A stretch of DNA of 34,628 bases. Origin: Haloarculaceae archaeon H-GB1-1. GTDB taxonomy: Archaea; Halobacteriota; Halobacteria; Halobacteriales; Haloarculaceae. The translations under genes and the position numbers were made by a program. Location of the stretch: positions 1 through 34,628 of the forward strand of contig JARUKX010000039.1 of the NCBI GenBank assembly GCA_029688825.1. The letters are read 5' to 3'. The notes beneath the pieces are model-generated. The model was not told where the DNA came from. It did no database searches and was given only the letters and a program-made list of their open reading frames with translations. Positions 23,264 to 30,514 of the stretch are shown piece by piece (within the stretch, counting starts at the first letter, position 1; every line of letters starts with the position of its first letter).

Positions 23264-23976
23264 GCGGTAGTGAGTCCCGTCGTATCCTTGATTTATTCTC
23301 GGGACTCGGAGGGTTCAGCGCCGCATTCGAGGATTCCTCGAACTGGGAGGTGACCACCGTGGAGATCGAGGAACAGTTCGACCCGGACATCTGCGCCGAC
23401 ATCCTCGACCTGCGTCCCTCGGACTTCGACCACGAGTATGACGTAATCCTCGCCAGTCCCCCGTGTACACAGTTCTCTCGTGTCGGGAATCACGACCACT
23501 GGGACCACGAATCGCAGGAACCGACCGCAGATGAATCGCGTGATGCGGTCGCTCTCGTACTGCACACGGTTGGCCTGATTCGCGGTCTTTCCCCGAACTA
23601 CTGGTTCCTCGAAAACCCTCTCGGACGGCTACGCTGGGTGCTCGGGCAACCCACAGCGATGGTCACCTACTGCCAGTACGGCCGGCCTCACATGAAGCCG
23701 ACCGACCTTTGGGGCAGTCACCCACCGATGACGTACCGGCGGTGCAACGAGGGCGACGACTGTCACGATTCGAATAGACCCGCACGCGACGGCGGTCACG
23801 GTGGAATGCACGGCGTGGAGGGATATAGCGAAGACGCCGCTGAGCGGTCACTCGTGCCCTATGAACTCTCCGAGGCCATCCTTCAGGCGGTCGAGGGTCG
23901 ATCTCGGCAACAGTCTCTAACTGAACTGGTAGCTGCCGATGGTGGATACTCAGTAGAACCGGAAGGTGAGAAATAG
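23260..23976 (+). CDS. DNA (cytosine-5) methyltransferase
   Basis: The 238-aa protein has the cytosine-5 methyltransferase motifs in order. Motif I is DLFSGLGGFS (11-20), for S-adenosylmethionine. Motif IV is SPPC with Cys69 as catalytic nucleophile. Motif VI is FLENPLG (117-122) and motif VIII is TYCQYGRPHMKP (137-148). The C-terminal helix SLVPYELSEAILQAV stands for motif X. It is shorter than host enzymes (over 300 aa) because the recognition domain is small, as in many viral enzymes. It probably methylates viral DNA to evade host restriction; no matching nuclease is visible, so it acts as an orphan. Target sequence is unknown. Confidence 0.88.
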   Translation: MSGSESRRILDLFSGLGGFSAAFEDSSNWEVTTVEIEEQFDPDICADILDLRPSDFDHEYDVILASPPCTQFSRVGNHDHWDHESQEPTADESRDAVALVLHTVGLIRGLSPNYWFLENPLGRLRWVLGQPTAMVTYCQYGRPHMKPTDLWGSHPPMTYRRCNEGDDCHDSNRPARDGGHGGMHGVEGYSEDAAERSLVPYELSEAILQAVEGRSRQQSLTELVAADGGYSVEPEGEK

Positions 23977-24147
23977 ATGCCTGACCGGCTTCTGAAGCTT
24001 CGAGGAACGAACTTTCAGGAGACTCACGACGGTTTGAAATTTGAGTGTCCGAACTGTTATCGCCAGTTCTTCTTGGCTCAGGCAATTACCGGGCATACCT
24101 GCCAGTGCGGAATGGAGTTCGGCCCGGTGTACGTGAGGCAATCGTAG
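23977..24147 (+). CDS. 56-aa zinc-ribbon protein
   Basis: An ATG directly behind the methyltransferase stop opens 56 codons. CPNC and CQCG pairs, about 20 residues apart, form a zinc ribbon (FECPNCYRQFF and HTCQCGMEF). It is cotranscribed with the methyltransferase. The function is unknown; binding of DNA or of another viral protein is possible. It closes the left-arm operon. Confidence 0.6.
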   Translation: MPDRLLKLRGTNFQETHDGLKFECPNCYRQFFLAQAITGHTCQCGMEFGPVYVRQS

Positions 24148-24189
24148 CCAGTAGTATCGTGATCAGTCTTCTATAATCGACGACGAGAA

Positions 24190-24223
24190 GGCGGGCAAAA
24201 CTGCGGCATCAGGGATGCCCGCC
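24190..24223 (+). terminator. Stem-loop after the left-arm operon
   Basis: GGCGGGCA (24190-24197) pairs exactly with TGCCCGCC (24216-24223) around an 18-nt loop. It lies 43 nt after the last stop. It could be an RNA hairpin that ends or stabilises the transcript, or a protein-binding dyad. Confidence 0.4.
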
Positions 24224-24381
24224 TCATCAGTCCCCGGCTGTTCCAGCCTGCGGGTGGGGGGTGGGAGAGGTGGAAAATGAAGCCGAGGACGTAATTCTAT
24301 TAGTATCTATCGCGCAAAAGGCTGTTGTTTTTTATACAATTGGTAGGTTCAACTCGCCTTATTTTCTCCTGATTTCGCTGT

Positions 24382-24417
24382 CATTGACTCATTCATTGAC
24401 TTATTGATTTATTGATA
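24382..24417 (+). repeat. Cluster of ATTGACT/ATTGATT direct repeats
   Basis: Four related 8-mers, CATTGACT at 24382 and 24394, TATTGATT at 24402 and TATTGATA at 24410, lie in one direction at 12-, 8- and 8-bp steps. They could be iterons of a replication origin or operator half-sites before the late genes. Confidence 0.5.
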
Positions 24418-24465
24418 GGTTTTATTGCGTACCTGTTTCTCCCTGCTGTATGGAGGCCGATACTG

Positions 24466-25641
24466 GTGCCGACGGTAGAGTTTGGTAGCAAAAGTGCAGC
24501 CGATACGGCGAGAACGGACTACAGCGAGCACCTGTGTCCGGATGACGACCGACGGCTGAAGACGGTTCGATTCCGGTCTGACACCCCCGACAACCTGCTC
24601 GATCAGGCTCGACGTGACGCGGAGATGAGTCGCGGGGCAGACGAGCAGGCTGAAGGGGCCGGTCAGGTACCACTCGATGAGAGCGAAAAAGAGCGCGTCA
24701 GCCCCTTCACTGGCGAGAATAACCTGCTCAAAGCGCGGTCGGTGAAGGGCGTCGCACTCGACCAGGGTGTGAGCGACTGGACGAGCTACTACGACCCTGC
24801 TCTGACAGTCGACGAGCACCGGGAGGTAATGGCCGAAGCAGGTACCGATGGGGGTGGGAAGCGGCTCGATTCTGTCGACTCAACGAGCGAGAAAGCAGGT
24901 CGAGCAGCGGAAACTGCTGCTGCCGAGGAGTGCGACCACGCTCGGGGCCACTGCGAGCACGGCGATCCCGACGCCTGCGAGTTCCTGACCACTTCCTGTG
25001 GCTACGCCGAGGAGCAGGTCGATTACCTGCTCGCCGAGGGCGACCGCCGTGACACCACCGAGGAGACGACCGAACAGCAGGACCTCGTGACGGTCGGCGG
25101 CGGGGAGTTCCCCGAGATGGACGTGACCCCGCAGGTCGCTGGCGCACTCCACCGGTCGTGGCAGGGCTACCGTGGAGCGACCGGGCGGCTCTCTCGTGAG
25201 TTGGACGACGTTCGGGAGGCAGTTACCGACGCTCGGCAGGCTATCCGTGCTATCAACGCCATTCGAGAGCGTCACGGGCAGGACCCACTGCACCCCGACA
25301 AGCTGCACGACCTGCTCGACGCACTCGCGGAGATGCCGCAGGCGATTCCCGAGGTCCGCACGTTGGAGCACTTTCGGGGTGAAGGCGACGACGGTGAACA
25401 GGTTATCGAGATGGACGAGCAGCGGTCGCTCGGTGGCGGACGAGCGAACGATCAGGCGCGCCTTGCTGGCGGTGAAACCGGCGACGTAGAGACGGAGGCC
25501 GTCGACGTCGTCGAGGAGAACCCCGGCGGTCTCATGGCCGACCAACGGGACCCGCCGAGCACGGAATCGGCTACAGAGAGCACGGAACAGCAGATACCCG
25601 ACGAGTTTCAGGTCGCGGAGGGCGGCCAGAAGACCCTATGA
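24466..25641 (+). CDS. Provirus protein with a Cys-rich CEHGDPDACEFL motif
   Basis: GTG at 24466, 9 nt behind GGAGG at 24452-24456, gives a 391-aa protein. A TTG 18 codons upstream is open, but its hydrophobic codons overlap the AT-rich control region. The middle contains C-x6-C-x7-C-x6-C with added His (Cys156, 163, 171, 178; ECDHARGHCEHGDPDACEF), a probable zinc site. The later part is helical (RELDDVREAVTDARQAIRAI). The ends are acidic and low in complexity. I recognise no enzyme. It opens the structural arm and overlaps the next gene by ATGA; a minor virion or assembly role is a guess. Confidence 0.65.
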   Translation: MPTVEFGSKSAADTARTDYSEHLCPDDDRRLKTVRFRSDTPDNLLDQARRDAEMSRGADEQAEGAGQVPLDESEKERVSPFTGENNLLKARSVKGVALDQGVSDWTSYYDPALTVDEHREVMAEAGTDGGGKRLDSVDSTSEKAGRAAETAAAEECDHARGHCEHGDPDACEFLTTSCGYAEEQVDYLLAEGDRRDTTEETTEQQDLVTVGGGEFPEMDVTPQVAGALHRSWQGYRGATGRLSRELDDVREAVTDARQAIRAINAIRERHGQDPLHPDKLHDLLDALAEMPQAIPEVRTLEHFRGEGDDGEQVIEMDEQRSLGGGRANDQARLAGGETGDVETEAVDVVEENPGGLMADQRDPPSTESATESTEQQIPDEFQVAEGGQKTL

Positions 25642-26186
25642 CCAGTTACTACTGCCCCGTCGAGGGGTGCGACTTCGGAGAATCGAGCGACAAGAGCCTA
25701 TCAGCAGTACAGTCTCACATCAGCGCGAAAGCGGACGAAGCGCACGAGTGGGACGACCTGAAGGCGGTGGTCGAAGCGCAGGGAGGCGACCCCGGAGAGC
25801 GGCCCGGACCCAACGGAGAAACGGGCCATCTCGACACCGAAGAACAGCACGAAGACCAGCCTGAAGCGAGCGAAAGCGAGCAGGACAGCACCGAGGACAT
25901 GGACCAAGCAGACGAGTACGAGCAGCAGTTCGAGCAGGCGACCGAGCACAAGGGAGAGGACGAGCAGGACGACGCCGAGCAGGACACCGGCCAACAGTCT
26001 TCCAGAACGTCGAGCGGCGGGCTGTCGCCGGGCCTGATGGTCGGCCTCGGAGTCGCGGCGGTCGCGGCGGTCGTGCTGCTGTCCGGTTCCGACGAGGAGA
26101 GCGACAGCGAGCCGGTAGAGGTCGAGAGCGAGGTCGTCGGCGAGGAAGACGACGCGGAGACGCCGAACGTGGAGGAGTGGACGTGA
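25638..26186 (+). CDS. C2H2-finger and single-pass membrane protein
   Basis: The 182-aa protein begins with a C2H2-type finger (Cys6, Cys11, His27, His36; YYCPVEGCDFG), followed by a long Glu/Gln/Asp-rich stalk (about 50-125). One membrane helix, GLSPGLMVGLGVAAVAAVVLL (part, 128-149), precedes an acidic tail. It overlaps both neighbours. Anchored acidic proteins of this kind fit the inner membrane of an SH1-like virion; that assignment is by context. Confidence 0.68.
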   Translation: MTSYYCPVEGCDFGESSDKSLSAVQSHISAKADEAHEWDDLKAVVEAQGGDPGERPGPNGETGHLDTEEQHEDQPEASESEQDSTEDMDQADEYEQQFEQATEHKGEDEQDDAEQDTGQQSSRTSSGGLSPGLMVGLGVAAVAAVVLLSGSDEESDSEPVEVESEVVGEEDDAETPNVEEWT

Positions 26187-26731
26187 GCGCGACCGACACC
26201 GAGCAGGTCGAGGAGCCTGCCACCGACGAGGAGGACGACCGCCCGGAGATCGAGGAGGACGAGCGCGCTGATATCTCGCTCGACGACCTCGATATCGACC
26301 CCGAAGCGGTCGAGGAGGAGGCCGGCGCTGGCGCGGACGACAGCGAGGAGAGCGCCGACGCCGAAGCCGAGGGAGACACCCCGGACTCGGCCGGAGCCGA
26401 TGAGAGCGCCCAGCAGGCGGCCCTGCCCGACGGCGAGACGTGGGGTGACCAGTACGTCGACATGCTGGCGCTCGTGCTCGGAGAGATAGCGGAGCAGTCC
26501 GACGGCGAACCGGGCAAGACCGCCGAGGATATCGAGAATCTGGCCCGTGCGCCACCGGTCGAACTCGACCGGAACGTCGACCGATGGCTCGAACAGGCCG
26601 GGATGGGCACAGATATCCCGCCCGGCAAGGCCGTGGCGGTCGGCACTCTCGGCCTCGTCGCCGTCGTGCTCCTGACCGAGACGGACGTGGCGAACAGTCT
26701 GATGGACGACCTCGACACCGACCTATTCTGA
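26183..26731 (+). CDS. Acidic single-pass membrane protein
   Basis: GTG at 26183, 7 nt behind GGAGG and overlapping the previous stop (GTGA), gives 182 aa. The first 90 residues are nearly all acidic. The middle part is helical (YVDMLALVLGEIAEQS), and a hydrophobic helix near the end (AVAVGTLGLVAVVLL, about 151-167) is followed by a short acidic tail. It is built like the preceding gene product without the finger. It is probably a virion membrane protein; the family is not recognised. Confidence 0.65.
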   Translation: MSATDTEQVEEPATDEEDDRPEIEEDERADISLDDLDIDPEAVEEEAGAGADDSEESADAEAEGDTPDSAGADESAQQAALPDGETWGDQYVDMLALVLGEIAEQSDGEPGKTAEDIENLARAPPVELDRNVDRWLEQAGMGTDIPPGKAVAVGTLGLVAVVLLTETDVANSLMDDLDTDLF

Positions 26732-26735
26732 CACC

Positions 26736-27317
26736 ATGATGGACAAACTGAAGCGAGTGCGACAGGCGAAGCACGAACTGACCAACCCCCACGACAGCGA
26801 GCAAGTGCAGGCTGTTGCGGAGGTACTGGCCGAAATCGAGCGCGCTCAGCGAGCGGCAGTGATGGACCAGCGCGACACGCTCGACCTGGACCCCGCGGAT
26901 GGCGTCGAGCGGATCGACAAGGATCGGCGCAAGGCCGAGATGGTCGATCTCGTGGACGCCTACACGCCGGGCGGCCAGTCGTTGGTCGACGTGTGGCTCG
27001 ACAAGTGCGCGCCGGCCGACCTCGACGCCGAGGACCCGACGCAACTGGCCCACTACGTCGAGATGAGCGGCGAGGAGTGGGAGCAGCAAATCAGCCGGTG
27101 GGCAGACACGTACCGAGCACAGGCAGGTGGCTCGCTCGACGCGACCGACCGCGACCTTGCCGACCTCCACGTCGAAGGGCAGTGGGGCGTCACGCTTGAC
27201 CGCTTTGAGATGGAGGTCGTGCAGTGGGATCGCCGTCAGGCCCTTCGGGACCTGCTCGCGGCCCCCTCTGAAGCGACAGAACAGGCCATCGAGGCCAACA
27301 CCGAGGTGCTGGCATAA
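26736..27317 (+). CDS. Helical protein of unknown function
   Basis: The 193-aa soluble protein from ATG at 26736 (a second ATG follows at once) is mostly helical. Segments include LKRVRQAKHELTN, VQAVAEVLAEIERAQRAAV, YVEMSGEEWEQQISRWADTY and RRQALRDLLAAPSEATEQAI. No membrane helix or metal site is visible. It sits between membrane-protein genes ahead of the ATPase. I recognise no family; an assembly or scaffold role would fit the position but is not shown. Confidence 0.6.
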   Translation: MMDKLKRVRQAKHELTNPHDSEQVQAVAEVLAEIERAQRAAVMDQRDTLDLDPADGVERIDKDRRKAEMVDLVDAYTPGGQSLVDVWLDKCAPADLDAEDPTQLAHYVEMSGEEWEQQISRWADTYRAQAGGSLDATDRDLADLHVEGQWGVTLDRFEMEVVQWDRRQALRDLLAAPSEATEQAIEANTEVLA

Positions 27318-27319
27318 CG

Positions 27320-27565
27320 ATGTACCTCGAAACGAGCGACGTGCTCGAAGCACTCGGGGCCGCGTTCATCGTCTACGTCGTGGGGATGGCGCTCCTCGAA
27401 GCGGAGCCGTCCAACACGGACGGCGACCGCCCGGACTGGGCGACCCTGACCGACCTCGACCTCGACGCCCTCGCTGACGGTGAGACGCGGCGCGTCCGGA
27501 CGGCCGACGGCGACACCCTCCGACTCGAAGCCGTCGACGGCGAGGAGGTGGACGTATCGGAATGA
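27320..27565 (+). CDS. Small membrane protein
   Basis: An 81-aa protein with one N-terminal membrane helix (VLEALGAAFIVYVVGMALL) and an acidic, strand-rich end (TRRVRTADGDTLRLEAVDG). It lies 2 bp behind its neighbour and overlaps the next gene by ATGA. It is likely a virion membrane component. Confidence 0.6.
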   Translation: MYLETSDVLEALGAAFIVYVVGMALLEAEPSNTDGDRPDWATLTDLDLDALADGETRRVRTADGDTLRLEAVDGEEVDVSE

Positions 27566-27675
27566 GTGAGCATTGCCCGAAGTGCGAAGGCTCCGGCAAA
27601 CACGACGTCTGCGGCGGGATGTTCGGCTTTCAGGAGTGCCCCCGATGTGACGGAACAGGCGAGGTGGAAGCGTGA
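27562..27675 (+). CDS. 37-aa DnaJ-type zinc mini-protein
   Basis: ATG at 27562 overlaps the previous stop, and the TGA at 27673-27675 overlaps the GTG of the ATPase. The protein has two CxxCxGxG-type repeats (CPKCEGSGK and CPRCDGTGE), as in half of a DnaJ zinc domain, plus one further Cys in DVCGG. It should hold one zinc. A role next to the packaging ATPase is suggested only by position. Confidence 0.6.
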   Translation: MSEHCPKCEGSGKHDVCGGMFGFQECPRCDGTGEVEA

Positions 27676-28469
27676 ACCTCCTGTTTGCAGCACAGAGCGG
27701 GTGGGGAAAGTCCTACCACGCTCAGGCGTGGATGGAGAGCAACGCGAGGGCCTACGACGCGCTGGTCGTCCTCGACTTCTGTGGCGAATACAGGGGGTTG
27801 GTCAAGGAAGGACTGGCCACACACTGGATCGTGGGCCACCGCGAAGCGGACCTGTCGGTCGCCGACTGGGTGACGATCCTCGACGAGAACCCGCGCGTGG
27901 TCCTCGAAAAGCACAACCACGTTGGGACGGAGGAGTGGCGCGCCATCTGCGCGACGATCTGCGAAGCGGTGCGGCGACTCCAGCGCGACCAGCTCGTCGT
28001 CGTCGACGAAGCGCACTTCGTGGCGCCACAGGCAGAGAAGTTACCCGACCCCGTGAAGCACATCGCGACGACCGGCCGCGGCGCTGGCACGTCATCGATG
28101 TGGGTCACGCAACGCCTCTCCGAGTGCGACAACACGGTCCTGACGCAGTGTCAGGCCCGGATGCTCGGCGGCTTCGAGGGCGGCGACCTCGGCCGCGTCT
28201 CCGAGGGGATCGAGTACCCCGAGGCACTCCACAACCCCGCTGCCGACCTCTCGCCGTCGGGTATCCCCGAGCAGCTTCTTCCTGCGGGAAGAGAGCGGCC
28301 TGTGACGCTCCAGAAGCACAAGGACGAGCAGGACCGGACCATCGGCAGCGAATGGATATACTCCGACGACGACGGCGAGAAGTACCGCGTCAACACCCAG
28401 ACTGTCAGCATGGACAGTACCCACTACGGCAGCCGTGGGAACAAACTCGCGATGCCAGAGTACGCATGA
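27672..28469 (+). CDS. Packaging-type ATPase (A32/FtsK-HerA-like)
   Basis: The 265-aa ATPase has Walker A AAQSGWGKS (6-14), Walker B LVVVDEAH (108-115) and a later segment TTGRGAGTSSMWVTQRLSE with the likely sensor Gln147 and arginine finger Arg136. The size and motifs match the genome-packaging ATPases of internal-membrane viruses (PRD1 P9, SH1-type). It should pump DNA into a preformed capsid through the special vertex. GTG 27672 overlaps the upstream stop (GTGA). It is the strongest single marker for the virus type. Confidence 0.85.
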   Translation: MNLLFAAQSGWGKSYHAQAWMESNARAYDALVVLDFCGEYRGLVKEGLATHWIVGHREADLSVADWVTILDENPRVVLEKHNHVGTEEWRAICATICEAVRRLQRDQLVVVDEAHFVAPQAEKLPDPVKHIATTGRGAGTSSMWVTQRLSECDNTVLTQCQARMLGGFEGGDLGRVSEGIEYPEALHNPAADLSPSGIPEQLLPAGRERPVTLQKHKDEQDRTIGSEWIYSDDDGEKYRVNTQTVSMDSTHYGSRGNKLAMPEYA

Positions 28470-28606
28470 TGACACAGATTACACTCCGAGGAGACGACAG
28501 CGACCGATTCGAGGAGGTACGAAACCGAATCACGCGGAAGCGGCCCGGAAGCGAGCCGAGCAACGCCGAGGTCGTGCGGGTTCTGATGGACGACTGTTCG
28601 TACTGA
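28466..28606 (+). CDS. 46-aa ribbon-helix-helix protein
   Basis: ATG at 28466 overlaps the ATPase stop. The protein (TQITLRGDDSDRFEEVRNRI then SNAEVVRVLMDD) has one strand followed by two helices, the RHH fold of CopG/Arc. It should dimerise and bind DNA. A GTGCA-GAG-TGCAC dyad directly after its stop could be its operator. Confidence 0.6.
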   Translation: MMTQITLRGDDSDRFEEVRNRITRKRPGSEPSNAEVVRVLMDDCSY

Positions 28607-28619
28607 GTGCAGAGTGCAC
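28607..28619. promoter_or_regulatory. Dyad between the ATPase block and the capsid block
   Basis: GTGCA-GAG-TGCAC is a perfect 5-bp inverted repeat with a 3-bp spacer, right after the RHH gene stop. It lies in the only gap (72 bp) between the ATPase and capsid genes. It is a candidate operator for the RHH protein. Confidence 0.35.
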
Positions 28620-28678
28620 CTCTTTGGATTCAGACCGCACCGAATGGCTTCGTGAATTCGTCGGTTCTTGAAGGGTAG

Positions 28679-28963
28679 ATGGGTTCTTGGGCTGGTTGCA
28701 TGGACTTTGGTAATGCAATGTCGACGCTAACGAGCGAGGACTTCGCCGTGGAGATCGCGCTCGTGATGGTCGGCTTCATCGCACCGGCAGCGGTCAGGTA
28801 CGGAATCGAGGAGAAGGCGGGCAAGGACCTCCCTGATGAGGTCTACGGCCTCACTGTGGTCGTTGGCGGCGCGATCTACGGCGGGGCTGGCCGACAGGCT
28901 GCTGTCGGCGGAGGTATTCACACGCTCGAAGCGCTCCGAACGCGGTTCACGGAGGATAGCTAA
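28679..28963 (+). CDS. Small membrane protein at SH1 VP12 position
   Basis: The 94-aa protein has two hydrophobic segments (AVEIALVMVGFIAPAAVRYGI and GLTVVVGGAIYGGAGRQAAV, in part) and a charged end. In-frame ATGs at 28700 and 28718 could also be the start; the latter gives a cleaner helix. It is 2 bp upstream of the small capsid gene, where SH1 has its membrane protein VP12. Function by context: virion membrane protein. Confidence 0.6.
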   Translation: MGSWAGCMDFGNAMSTLTSEDFAVEIALVMVGFIAPAAVRYGIEEKAGKDLPDEVYGLTVVVGGAIYGGAGRQAAVGGGIHTLEALRTRFTEDS

Positions 28964-28965
28964 CG

Positions 28966-29493
28966 ATGGCTGAAGACATCTTCGCCGCGCAGGGCAAGAG
29001 CGCGGATGTGGTCACGACCTACCAGAACGAACCGGCCAGCCCCCGGCCCACTCCCATCATGGAGATCGCGCCGGACCAAGGCACCTTTCTCCGTCTCCTC
29101 AACCGGGTGGCGAAGGGAGACGAGCAGGGCATCCCCATCTTCGCCAAGCTGAAGGACTCGAACGGCGATCCGCTGCCGATCAACACGTCGCTGTTCCTCG
29201 AACTTCAGCCGGCGGGCATGACGGAGGCCATGAAGGTATCCGAGGTGGTGCGGTCCATCGACCAGTACCAGACGCTCAGTATCTCCGAGCAGCGTAACCG
29301 CGACAACATCGACGCGACCAAGCTCACGCTGATGGCCCCGGAGACGGCCGACGACGGCGGGGCGGTCCCTCACGTCGATGTGCGCGACATCGACACCGCG
29401 TACCTGACGGCCGAGTCCTCGGCCAAAATCGACTGGTCGAAGTCCTCGGTCTACATCGAGAGCAACGCCGTCGAGAAGCACGGACGGCGGTGA
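28966..29493 (+). CDS. Putative small major capsid protein (SH1 VP7-like)
   Basis: The 175-aa protein is strand-rich (GIPIFAKLKDSNGDPLPI, TSLFLELQPAG, ATKLTLMAPE) with no signal or membrane helix, as expected for a vertical single-beta-barrel capsid protein. Length is close to SH1 VP7 (about 185 aa). It follows the ATPase and VP12-position gene and is followed after 6 bp by the larger capsid-like gene. A GGAGG ribosome site lies 8-12 nt before the ATG. The call depends on synteny and fold impression; I see no decisive motif. Confidence 0.6.
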   Translation: MAEDIFAAQGKSADVVTTYQNEPASPRPTPIMEIAPDQGTFLRLLNRVAKGDEQGIPIFAKLKDSNGDPLPINTSLFLELQPAGMTEAMKVSEVVRSIDQYQTLSISEQRNRDNIDATKLTLMAPETADDGGAVPHVDVRDIDTAYLTAESSAKIDWSKSSVYIESNAVEKHGRR

Positions 29494-29499
29494 TTCTGC

Positions 29500-30225
29500 A
29501 TGTCTGACCTCAAGCAACGACTCAACAAGGCGAGTCGGCAGCCCGGCCACATCGCGCCGGCCGACATGGAGACTGAGGTCTCCTCGCAGGGCGTTCGCTC
29601 GGAAATCGCGGCGTACACGGCGGCGACGGCGCACATGCTCCGTCCTCGGCAACCGTTCCGCGTCGCGGTTCCGGCCTACGAGAAGTTCACGAGCGACGGG
29701 AGCGCCGACAACACCGAGACGTTCAGCCTGACGCATTCGGTGGTCGACTCGCCGGCTACGCAGTCGGTGGTCGTGTGGCTCGACGGCGAGTACTACGGAG
29801 CGCCGGACTCGACCGACTTCGACGCGGACGAGATCGACGTGACCGACTCGGGGACCGGCTCGAACGTCCACGTCTACTACATCAGCGACGCGCCGGCCAC
29901 TCTCGAACTTCGGAAGTCGGTGCCGGCGTCCTCGACGGACAGCAGCCAGCAGGTCTACAAGGGCAACGTCGGCCTCGTGCATGGCACGAAGCAGACCGAG
30001 CAGCCCGAGTATCTGGACCTGAACGAGACGCCGCTTCACGCGTGGCTCGGGACCGACATGACGCTCACGGCGTACATCGACGCGCCGTACACCGTCCGCT
30101 TCGAGGACGGCGACGGCGACGGAACCGAGCCGACGAACGCGCTCCTGAACGTGCCTGCCTACATCGGTCAGTCGGAGGTCGCGGGCCTCACGTCGGCCAT
30201 CAAGCAGGACATGAGTCAGGCGTAG
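29500..30225 (+). CDS. Putative large major capsid protein (SH1 VP4-like)
   Basis: The 241-aa protein is strand-rich throughout: RQPFRVAVPAYEKFTSDGS, SVVVWLDGEYYG, NVHVYYISDAPATLELR and LTAYIDAPYTVRFEDGDGD. SH1 VP4 is about 232 aa and lies directly after VP7, the same order as here. The N-terminal 45 residues (QRLNKASRQPGHIAPADMET) are more polar and may reach towards the membrane. The two capsid proteins should form hetero- and homo-capsomers. The call rests on order, size and beta content. Confidence 0.6.
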   Translation: MSDLKQRLNKASRQPGHIAPADMETEVSSQGVRSEIAAYTAATAHMLRPRQPFRVAVPAYEKFTSDGSADNTETFSLTHSVVDSPATQSVVVWLDGEYYGAPDSTDFDADEIDVTDSGTGSNVHVYYISDAPATLELRKSVPASSTDSSQQVYKGNVGLVHGTKQTEQPEYLDLNETPLHAWLGTDMTLTAYIDAPYTVRFEDGDGDGTEPTNALLNVPAYIGQSEVAGLTSAIKQDMSQA

Positions 30226-30241
30226 GCAGCCGGGTGAGACC

Positions 30242-30514
30242 ATGACAACGAGTTTTTCCAGCGACTACGTGCCCATTTGGGAGAGCGGAGCATCGGTTTC
30301 CGCGTCGGCTGAGGACGACAACCGGGACTTTGAGGACTCGGTGACGTTCGAGGCGACCGACGCGAGCAGCAACGCAGACGGGATCGAGAACGGGCCGCTG
30401 ACGGCGACGGTCGAGCAGAGCGGATGGACGACGGACGACGTGATGATGGCGCTCACGGCCGCGAACGTCGTGCTGTTCGCCGCGCTGCTGTACCTCGAAT
30501 GGGGTGGTCGGTGA
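30242..30514 (+). CDS. Small membrane protein at SH1 VP13 position
   Basis: The 90-aa protein has an acidic, Ser/Asp-rich outer part and a C-terminal membrane helix (VMMALTAANVVLFAALLYL). It follows the large capsid gene and overlaps the next start by one base (TGATG). SH1 has the small protein VP13 at the same place. A membrane-to-capsid link is a reasonable guess. Confidence 0.55.
   Translation: MTTSFSSDYVPIWESGASVSASAEDDNRDFEDSVTFEATDASSNADGIENGPLTATVEQSGWTTDDVMMALTAANVVLFAALLYLEWGGR

Larger units (their letters stand above)
24148..24465. other. AT-rich non-coding control region of the provirus
   Basis: This gap of about 320 bp is the only long break in the viral gene chain. Its right half (about 24290-24420) is far more AT-rich than the rest. 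It contains ATTGACT/ATTGATT repeats at 24382-24417, a TTTTTTATACAATT patch that could be a promoter, and a stem-loop at 24190-24223. It separates the regulatory arm from the structural arm. Confidence 0.5.
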
